A DNA stretch of 64,000 nt from assembly GCA_015680685.1 (NCBI GenBank), contig MNCI01000556.1:1783731-1847730 (forward strand), read 5' to 3'. This document shows positions 56,110 through 64,000 of the stretch, in pieces (position 1 is the first letter of the stretch; the number at the start of each line of letters is the position of its first letter). The position numbers and the translations under genes were made by a program. The DNA is from Gnetum montanum (Eukaryota; Streptophyta; Gnetopsida; Gnetales; Gnetaceae). The notes below the pieces were generated by a model that searched no databases, was not told where the DNA came from, and saw only the letters and a program-made list of their open reading frames with translations.

Positions 56110-57000
56110 TAGGCATCTAGACGACATTTCCAAATAAAGAAAATAATCTCAAATAAGAAGATTTTCTAGGCATTTTGAAAGTGTCGCTTAACACAGTCAT
56201 CTTTGAAGATACATAGAGGGAAACTGATAGAATGGTTAAGAATAAAAACTTGGAGAGACTGACACCACTTCCAAATTTGATGAGAGAACAAGCAATCCTA
56301 AAAGACATGTACAAAAGAGTCATCAACTTAAAAAATGATGAATTTAGGGCAATCAACTCCTAAGCAGTGAAGCCTATGTCCAATGAGAAGACCTTGATAA
56401 ATCAAGGACCAGAAAAAGAAATGGTGCTTAGGTTAGGCCTTGGAAGTCCAAACACAATGAAAAATAGCTTTCCAATGGTGATCCTCAAGATGCATACTAC
56501 ATCTTCTATTTAAAGTGAAAAGTTGGAGTTTTTGCACATGAAATCAAGATTTGGCTTTAGAAAGGCATAGGGAACGTAGAGGGCAACCACCAGACCAAAA
56601 TTAATAAGCATACCAAGGAGTATTATTATGCAACTTAGAAACACCAAAGTTAGAGAGAACATGCTCAATGTGTTGTTAAATAAGAGTATCTTGTCTTTGA
56701 AACCCCCATTTGACTTTGGCATCTTGCAAAGAAAGGGTAGTAGAATCATTCCTAATAGTAAATACTTGAGCAACATGATGGAGATTGTGATCATCAAAAC
56801 CATTGGCTCTGTGAGAGAACTCATCATAAAGACAACCCAAACTCTTTTTAAATATAGGAGACCACTAGATGGAGTGCATGGACAACGAGCTCAAGCTTAT
56901 CTAAGAAGGTTTCCATTGCTAAAAGCCTTGAAGTTGACTCCAACAACACCAAATTTGATTGAACAAGAAAGAACCTTTAATCTTGAGAGAACCCAAAAAA
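56110..57000 (-). pseudogene. Probable LINE ORF2 C-terminal remnant
   Basis: On minus, 56420-56200 reads in pieces as a zinc-binding region: SLIYQGLLIGHRLHCLGV, then DDSFVHVF and LFSHQIWKW, the order of LINE zf-RVT domains. Upstream frames are short. Its family differs from the GC-rich LINEs here. Confidence 0.35.
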
Positions 57001-57014
57001 ATTAAAGAATGAAA

Positions 57015-57150
57015 TTATGGATAATCAGGTCACATGTGGTATATATCATTCAATGTTCAAATCCATGAACTTGGTCATGAAGGTTCTTTGTGCAAGTGTG
57101 TGACAATGACATGCATTTTCCAAGTCACATGGTCCATGGCACCTGCAAAT
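57015..57150. repeat. Block duplicated at 63870-63990
   Basis: AATCAGG, TTCAATGTT.CAAA.CCATGAAC, TGGTCATGA.G.TTCTTT and AAGTGTG.GACAATGA are shared in order with the window's last 130 bp. Confidence 0.65.
57031..57038. promoter_or_regulatory. CACATGTG box upstream of the JAZ gene
   Basis: A palindromic E-box/G-box-like word of the kind bound by MYC2-class bHLH factors; a second is at 57685-57692. JAZ genes are often MYC2-induced. Function here is inferred only. Confidence 0.3.
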
Positions 57151-57684
57151 ATCACATTATTTTAGATGCATTCAAGTATGTATTATATATCATATTTACT
57201 ATTTTACTTTTAATAGATTCATATTGCCATCATATTAAACTCTAAACACAACTTTTTATTTAAATCATATTTTTGGAAAGGCTAACCTTTCTTAGATTTC
57301 TAGATAAAGGAAATCTCTATGAAACTGTAAAAGTGATAAGAAAATTTGGATGATGTAATTTTCTAGTTTATAGGTCATTCGACAGTTCAAGAACATATAC
57401 ATACATCGATATAAGTGGGGTAGTTTCTGGACGAGGCCATGACTTGCATTTCTATGTCAAATGTGCAATTATCCCCAGCCAAAAACATTTTGAGTATAAA
57501 ATCAACTTCTTCTATCCTTTTGGCTAATTTCTATGGCAATTTTAACATTTTTGGTCTGCTTTAATTCACACAAGACGTGTAAACTAAAGTCAAGTTTGTT
57601 GATTTGGCTCTTCCCTTGCAAAAGTTGATGCCAACCAATTAACACCTATGTTTGCTTTCCAACCTTAAACATAATACTACTACG

Positions 57685-57692
57685 CACATGTG
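57685..57692. promoter_or_regulatory. Second CACATGTG box upstream of the JAZ gene
   Basis: Same palindrome, about 170 bp before the candidate upstream exon. Confidence 0.3.
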
Positions 57693-57856
57693 ATAAAAAA
57701 AAGAAAGAGGTTAAATGTTCATTTTTCAAAACTGGTCCTGGAAGTCGGTACATAATAAAAGTCTGAACTATTTTCCAAAAACCTGCCCCCAAGATGGACC
57801 CAGTTCTGGCCGACTAATAAACAAGCAACTTATGAGTATTCTCTGTTTATTTCTAG

Positions 57857-57967
57857 AAACAGAGAGGACGATGACAGCCCTGCTGCTCAAGAACACATAA
57901 CGTGGCAGATAGCCAGATACCATTTCGTTTTTACATTCAATTCACTTTACTTGGTTCCTTCCCATAC
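57857..57967 (+). CDS. Candidate upstream exon of the JAZ gene
   Basis: Follows an acceptor-like TTTATTTCTAG and ends at a strong donor GTAAGC (57968). Its last codon is left two bases short, which is the phase needed by the TIFY exon at 58967. The frame reads NREDDDSPAAQEHITWQ and onward without stop. No in-frame ATG lies in it or in the open stretch just upstream, so a further 5' exon would be required, or the gene is 5'-truncated. Confidence 0.35.
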
Positions 57968-58966
57968 GTAAGCTTATGATCACACAACAAACGTGCAACA
58001 CAGGATCCATGAAAGAGTGAATCCAATTTGATTTTTATATCGTTTCCTCCTTGACTGCTGTATCATAAAAGCCATCGTTTGGTCACTGAATTCATTTCAT
58101 TAACTTGGCCTTCCTGCAAGGATTCTGTGAGATCTGGATTTTGCACTTTGCAATACATTGTTTTGCATTTTGCAGGTAAAAAGCAACACGCCCATGATGG
58201 TTTATGGTGCCACAGAAAGAACTCAAGAGCATGATACTGATCATGGGATGCAACAAGCTTTTCAGAAATCAGCACTCACCGTTCATGGTACCAGTAGGAT
58301 AAGCAAGAACGGCAACTGCATTTTTTTCAGGCAACAGTCAAATCTTCATCATCTTCAACTTGTTTCAACAAAATGAGGTTCTTTGTCTGAGTTGTCAGTT
58401 GCCACTTATCCTCTGCTTTACACTTTACAAGATTCAAAATCCCAGAAGCCTGGAATCTTAAGAATCGTGAATCATGCTTATAGTTGCAAAAATTATTTAT
58501 GAATCATATGAGTATTGTAGTAGCTAAAATCATAATTAAAGATTCCTATGGAAATCCTTAATCATAAAGTCTTAAAATTAAGTTTGAGAAAACTTTGTTA
58601 GAATTGCGATGAAACATTTAGCTTTAACAAGAACTGACCCTTATTTTGTGAATTTCAGCTTTTTGCTGTGAGGATAAATCCTTCCAATATATCACAATAA
58701 TAAATTGTATCTTATTTATCTTCAATTTTTGTGTATCATCTTCTGATTTTTTGGCTGTAAGTTTTTAAAAATTGATTTCCAAGCAGCAACGGTTTCTTGT
58801 AATAAAGGCATTATCAGATTTCCTTGGAGAAAGTATCTAAAACGAATCTTAATTAGTTAATTTTCATGTTTCACATTTTCTCTGAATGATATTCTCATGT
58901 TCCTTGCTTGGTTTCTATGAGCTGTTTTCGTTTGGATGACCAATAACATGTGGTGCGTTTTTACAG

Positions 58967-59532
58967 AAGCCATGAAGAAAGGCAGCTTACCATGTTCTAC
59001 GGCGGCAGAGTCTACATCTATAACGTCATAGCCCGGCAGGTATTAAATCCACTACTATCTTTTTCTGTTATAATATTATCCCTACTGAATTCCATAATCC
59101 AAAAATCCATTGTCAACGCTATTGACTTAACTATATGTTTGCAGGCGCACCTTGTCTTGTCTGCTGTAGCAGGCTGTGTCAAAAACCGTTTAGTTGAAGA
59201 TCACTGTTCTGCTTCCATCTCTTGCGCTGAGAAAAATAACTGTACTCAGAATAATGATAAACAAATCCAACCATCCGATGGTGAGTGAGACTTTGTATTC
59301 CCTGCATGTGTGGCCATTCCATCCACGGTTTCCACTATTTTATTAGTTATTACAGAAAATTTAGGTAATACTTGTCCTCTCTAACTTTGTTTATGGATTT
59401 TGTACAGTTGCAGTGCCGTTCCTATGGAAAAATTCTCTACCACGGTTTCTGAAGCAAAGAAAACAGCATTGGCTCTGCCAAACCGAAAAACCGGAATCCT
59501 ACCTTGCCAGCGACTTAACTTTGTCCTTGTAG
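58967..59532 (+). CDS. JAZ/TIFY jasmonate-signalling repressor, three 3' exons
   Basis: Exons 58967-59039, 59145-59280 and 59408-59532, with introns bounded by TTTTTACAG, GTATTA, GTTTGCAG, GTGAGT and TTTGTACAG, and matching phases. The spliced product has the TIFY domain QLTMFYGGRVYIYNVIAR then AHLVLSAVAG across the first two exons (the TIFY core is TMFYGG). A Cys-rich linker follows, and the last exon carries a Jas-like motif SLPRFLKQRKQHW. JAZ proteins bind MYC transcription factors and co-repressors through these motifs in the nucleus, and are degraded via COI1 with jasmonoyl-isoleucine. Here the LPIAR-type degron start is VPFLW, the Lys and Arg of the KR..R part are Gln and His, and the PY end is absent. 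The protein ends DLTLSL, an LxLxL (EAR) repression motif. It thus resembles stabilised JAZ types such as JAZ8 in logic. The N-terminal part is not resolved. Confidence 0.85.
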
Positions 59533-59785
59533 CTGGGGTAAAACTAAAAGACTCTGCAAAAAGAAAATAACTTAGAATTTTAGCTTTTTTGGCCTTTGTA
59601 CATGAAAGAAAAGTTTCTGCATGCCTATTCGGAGTTTTGAACGACGAATAAGTCCTCCGTTTTAACATATCGTAGCTGATTTCAACGATGCAAATGTACG
59701 TATCGCTATGTTTTAACATAAAGATATTCTTTTATGTTTACTGCTCAATAATAACCCAGCCCTTTATTCTGGTGTCGATGTTGTT

Positions 59786-60020
59786 GGCACTTTGTATTTA
59801 AATTTGTTTCAGATTAGTTTGAAACTTGTACCATACAGTCTAAATTTTGTGATGATTGCATGGTTTTCTTAAGTTACAGGTTTATTGAAAGTTGTGAAAG
59901 TTTTTGGCATTTTGTATTTAAATTTGTTTCAGATTAGTTTGAAACTTGTACCATATAGTGTAAATTTTGTGATTGCATGGTTTTCTTGAGTTACAGGTTT
60001 ATTAAAAGTTGTTAAAGTTT
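59786..60020. repeat. Tandem duplication of about 120 bp downstream of the JAZ gene
   Basis: 59786-59902 and 59910-60020 share TTTGTATTTAAATTTGTTTC, AGTTTGAAACTTGTACCATA and GATTGCATGGTTTTCTT. Confidence 0.85.
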
Positions 60021-60729
60021 TAACATAAATATACAAAGGTAACTTTCTTTAAAAAAAAGATAAATGGTTAACAGAAAACCTGAAAATTTTTTCAGTATGT
60101 TTAACGTTATAAAAAAATTTGCCTAAAAAATTCATTTTTAAACAAGCAAAGAAAGTGAAGGAAAAGTAAAACATTACTAGTATTTTTGAACATTTATTAA
60201 AAAATAAAGTACTAGAAAAACTTTACAAAGAAAATATAAAATTTCTTGGTTGTATACTTTACTTTTCTTGAGGGAGATCCTTTTGGATCTATTAGATTGT
60301 CCATTACCATTTTTGCACACTTGAATCCAATCTAGGATATGCGTTTTCCATGCCAAGATAATTAGCATTAAGCTAATACCTAATTGAAGGGGTGTTGTGT
60401 CAATACTAGAACTAATAACTATTTTCATGATACTTTTGTTTATCATAAAGTTGTGTAAAATCAGCATAATATCATAATTGAACCTATGATACTTTTTCTT
60501 GGTTTCCTTACAGTGATTAAACTTTGCCTCATACAGCAAGTACTACCTACAATCCTAATCTCCACAGCACAAGGCTTCATCCTAATCTCCATGCTTTGAG
60601 AAACCATCTGTGCTTTGAGAAACCACACCAATTCCTTTGTAGCTTTCAGCGCTGTTACAGCTCTTTTTTTCCACTATTTTTGTTTTTCACCGTTCTTGTT
60701 CTCCATCTCACCTGCGGTAGCTGGTAGCT

Positions 60730-60960
60730 ACCACCGCTGCTTTCGCTGTTGCTGCTGCCGCTATTGTCACCGTCGCCATGCCACTGCCACTGTCGCCGCC
60801 GCACTAATGATGATGCCGTGGCTGCCACTGTTGCCGCCGCACTAATGATGATGCCGTGGTGCAACTACTGCTGCCACTGTGCCACCGCCGCCATTGCTGT
60901 TGCCGCAACTGCTTTCACCGCAGCCGCTACCGCTATTGCTGTTGCTGTTTTGTGTCAGTA
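60730..60960. repeat. GCC/GCT triplet-rich low-complexity tract
   Basis: Repeats of GCTGCTGCCGCT and CCGCC words, with a 36-bp direct duplication (two copies of GCCGCACTAATGATGATGCC at about 60798 and 60834). The Ala- and Cys/His-rich frames across it are not supported as genes. Confidence 0.7.
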
Positions 60961-61501
60961 TAATGTAATGTGTTATGTGTTATGTGTTGAGCCTTTTTTT
61001 ATTTTTGGTTTTTTAGTTTTAATTCGTGTTTCTTTTTTGTTGCTTTCTCGTTCTTATTCACCTGTACAAGATCACGTCAAAATATTTTAACCCCAAAAAA
61101 ATTTTAACCCTAAACCACGGCTTAGAATGTTAGCCTTTATGATTATTGGATAATATAGCTTGTTCCTACCTTTGAATTAGATTGGCTGTGTCTACATTTA
61201 TTGATTAAGTTATCATTAAATATTTCTTAAATGTTACACTAAAAACATCTTGCAATGGTGGCCTTTTTCAAGTCAATTCCTATTCCATAGGTTTCAAGGT
61301 TATGTTCCTTTCACAATTGGAGAACATTGACTCTTCCTTCATATGTATGTATGCAAAAGGTGTAGGTACAAAATTTGGAAGTTAGAGGATGGGATGATGG
61401 GGCCAAAATAATGAAGAAAAGAGAATTGGAATGATGTAACCAATTGTTTTATTTTTGTAATACTTGAGCCTAGATTCACTATTTTGGCCCAAGATATATA
61501 G

Positions 61502-61602
61502 TACATTTAGAACTTTATAACTTAGCATTGCCACTAGAATTGAACCTATGACTTGGAGTTTTCAAATAAAGAGTCTTACCACTAGGCTAAGACCTCATTA
61601 TT
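61502..61602 (-). repeat. tRNA-like SINE copy
   Basis: On minus: GAGGTCTTAGCCTAGTGGTA (A box, 61574-61591) and GGTTCAATTCT (B box, 61536-61546), about 30 bp apart, like an RNA polymerase III internal promoter. The tail runs GGCAATGCTAAGTTATAAAG. No cloverleaf can be completed, so it is not a tRNA gene. Confidence 0.6.
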
Positions 61603-61797
61603 TAAAATCTTGGATATGATAATGTGTTAATGATAACCATCATTTCTATGTTAATGTTATCTACTTGTATTAAAAATGACATTTTAAAATTTGGTTAATT
61701 AAGTAAGTATTAAAAAATTGGTGGTGGTGGTTGGGCAGGGGTATTAAAACCTTGAAATAAATGTAATATAGGTACACCTCAAGACATATATTCGAAT

Positions 61798-61892
61798 TAG
61801 AACCTTATAACTCAACATTACCTACTAGAAGTGAACCCACAACTTGGAGATTTCAAATTAAGAGGCTCACCACTAGGCTAACATCTCATTGT
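61798..61892 (-). repeat. tRNA-like SINE copy
   Basis: Same order as 61502-61602: minus GATGTTAGCCTAGTGGTGAG, GGTTCACTTCTAGT, and AATGTTGAGTTATAAGGTTC. Confidence 0.6.
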
Positions 61893-63719
61893 TATGTTAC
61901 ACAATTGGTGGTGGCTCTTTCAACTACAAAAGTAAAGTACATTACTAACAATATGTAAAGTAGCATTTGGCTAAAGAAAATCATGTGATGATTAGAAAAG
62001 ATATCAAGCAATAATATTCTTTAGTGAAAATCAACCTATCACATTCTTAACACATAATCTAATATTTCTTAGAGGTCAAAGCACATTCAAGTGAAGGGTC
62101 ACTTTATGTGAATTTAGGAAAGATTTTGTGTGTCATACAAAATTGACAAACACACTAGATAAAGCTACTTTAACTAAAGAACTTTAAATTTCATATGAAT
62201 TTCTAACAAATATAACAAAGATAAGCAAATAAAAATATGGGACTTGATGTGAAGGACATAGAAACAACCTTGGCTTAAGCTGAAAAAAATAATCTTGGCT
62301 CTTTCCTTGCTTCTTTTTGCATTTTATTTGCTTTTCTTCTTCTCTCTTTGAAGAGCCTCATTCCAAGTTAGGAAATTACAAACCATAATTTATTTTTAAT
62401 GCAAAGTAACATGTCCAAGATAAGCATAAATTCAATTATAATAATAAAACTAAAATCGAAACTGAAGATTTTATGATATATTAGATAGAAAGTACATTCA
62501 TCTCATAGAAAATAAAAATAGATTCAACAAAGTGGTGTGTAACAAAACTAATTCATACAAACCTTTCGCTGCAATATTATATTATTGATAGAGATGATAA
62601 GTTAAAGAATAAATAACAAATACATGGTACTCATTCTCAAGAGCTATTGATCCACAAAGCATGCATGTGTGTTCTTCTCTAATAAGATTAAGCCATCTCC
62701 TACTTTCTATTATAAGTCAATGTGAACTTAATTGAAGCTTGGTGATGAAGCTACAAGATCTAATTGGATTTTTTGCTATAAGATAGAAAACTTTTGATTC
62801 AAGCTGATTACATCTAATGTGCTCCAAGTAAAATTTTTTCTTTCCTTCCACATTTGACCATATTTGTTTGAGCACTTACTATTTAACTAACTTATCTATG
62901 TGTTTAGGAATATATTGCACTACTTCCAAGGAGAGATTCTACATTTTTAGCTCTTGTATCCTTGTTCTTTTGTGTATTCTAAAAATAGCTTTGGAAAATT
63001 TGGCTTGCTTATTTTCTAGTAGACTATAAATATAGCTAATGAATTTATAGCTAATGAATTGATAAAGAGCTTCAGCTTCTTATGAGAGTAAATCATATTC
63101 CAATGATAAAAATGCAAATAATAAAGCAAGCTTATGTTAAGTTTTTCATATTTAAGCTAATTTTAAATGTATATAAAAGACCTTAGGAGGACTTCTACTA
63201 ATTTTACATGTAGTATCACAAGCATGAAGATTGTGGGCACTTTACCCAAAGGTGCTAAAGCTAGATATGCTGTGAGATTGTAGAACAAGTTGCAATATCT
63301 TTGCTGTAATGGTGAATCCCTTTTCCTGAAGGGGAGCTTATTGCTTGCTGCACTAACATAAATCTTGGTGTATGTTGTGTTTTCTATTTTAACTTGTACG
63401 TTATTTTAGTTATTGTTATTTCACATTCACCATCTAGCATTCTTCAATTTTACTGCTGAGATATTGCCTTACCCCCATGACGTGAAAACGCAGGCTTGAG
63501 ACATCTTGTAACCAAGAAGCAAAAACAGTTTACAAGTGCAGATTCTTAATATAAGAAATCACTGATTTCTTGAGGTCCACTATCCACTGGCACGATGCAC
63601 AATCTCACGTGATCCAAGTCAAACAAAAGGAAAATTTGAAATTTGATTGCCATATGTGTCAGATGTTTCCCTAGAAGCCGTGTCAGATTTTACCCACATG
63701 CCTTAAATTGTTCAAGGAA
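61893..63719. other. AT-rich intergenic DNA
   Basis: No gene recognised. A CACGTG G-box occurs at 63606-63611, ahead of the duplicated block. Confidence 0.5.
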
Positions 63720-63990
63720 AAAAGGCTGGATTTCTGGTAATTCCACCTGCAGAAACCCAAAACACACGGCGGCTTTAAGTTGGACGGTAGTTCTACGTTC
63801 TGAAATATATTTTCAAACAATTGAAATGTGGCATGACATTGTAATCCGAAAATGATAAATGATAAAAATATCAATAATCAGGGCTCATAATTCAATGTTT
63901 CAAACCATGAACCTGGTCATGATGATTCTTTTCACAAGTGTGACAATGATGCGCTTTTTACAGGTACGTGGCCCTTTGCAGCTTGCAGTT
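63720..63990. repeat. Copy of the region upstream of the JAZ gene
   Basis: Joins the counterparts of 55385-55510 and 57015-57150 with only about 40-60 bp between them, so the 1.5 kb between those blocks looks like an insertion in the upstream copy (or a deletion here). Confidence 0.6.
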
Positions 63991-64000
63991 TTAAATATCA

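Noticed and set aside
58158-58376. Open frame of 72 codons in the JAZ intron, considered as an exon
   Set aside because: No donor in the phase needed by the TIFY exon; the exon ending at 57967 fits better. It is not excluded as an alternative 5' exon.
60615-61090. Ala-, Cys- and Leu-rich frames across the triplet tract
   Set aside because: Low-complexity DNA open in several frames; no family, splice or start support.
61502-61602. Candidate tRNA gene
   Set aside because: A and B boxes are visible but no acceptor or anticodon stem can be formed; SINE-like is the better call.

Overview
This window is nuclear DNA of a land plant, most likely a large-genome seed plant. A conifer or other gymnosperm is plausible, but that is inference. 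The evidence is nested Ty3/gypsy LTR retrotransposons of Athila-like and Tat/Ogre-like type, plant L1-type LINEs, a decayed Ty1/copia element, tRNA-like SINE copies, and a jasmonate-signalling TIFY/JAZ gene, a family restricted to plants. There is no prokaryotic or organellar gene content. Two isolated N characters show a patched assembly.

Layout, left half (1-39399): a stack of retrotransposons inserted into one another. E3 is an old plus-strand Athila-like element: LTR from 874, gag from 15268, pol from 17640. E2 (minus strand, 1596-14938, duplication cacta) landed in the 5' LTR of E3. E1 (plus strand, 2086-8714) landed in an LTR of E2. E5 (minus strand, 19948-37243, duplication acctc, two LTRs of exactly 1437 bp) landed in the integrase region of E3, which resumes at 37249. 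LTR-like scraps at 1-142 and 39300-39399 may be a further outer element, E4. E1 and E2 show gag-like sequence and no recognisable pol, so they look non-autonomous.

The most unusual object is inside E5. Between its protease (31922-32461) and its reverse transcriptase (25508-26620) lies a multi-exon gene on the opposite strand (27057-31185). It has six GT-AG introns of 70-109 bp, plus an upstream one with unplaced donor, and one continuous codon phase over about 1075 codons. The first recognisable domain resembles a HAD/FCP1-type phosphatase that has lost catalytic residues, and the C-terminal part is coiled-coil and acidic. Because it is antisense to the element, its introns would not be spliced from the element's transcript, so they could survive retrotransposition. 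It is now broken by in-frame stops of the cytosine-deamination type.

Right half (39400-64000): AT-rich DNA with local duplications. It holds a 5'-truncated LINE at 42356-43136 with 16-bp duplications, a perfect 192-bp inverted repeat at 43469-44093 beside both N characters, a long L1-type LINE (46335-51993, minus strand) with 14-bp duplications, an unexplained GC-rich block (52008-52541) and a copia remnant (52542-about 54870, minus strand).

The only convincing host gene is a JAZ/TIFY gene whose last three exons lie at 58967-59532. It has a TIFY domain, a divergent Jas motif, and an LxLxL repression motif at its extreme C-terminus. Sequence from upstream of this gene recurs at 63720-63990, so a second, tandem copy may begin just beyond the window.
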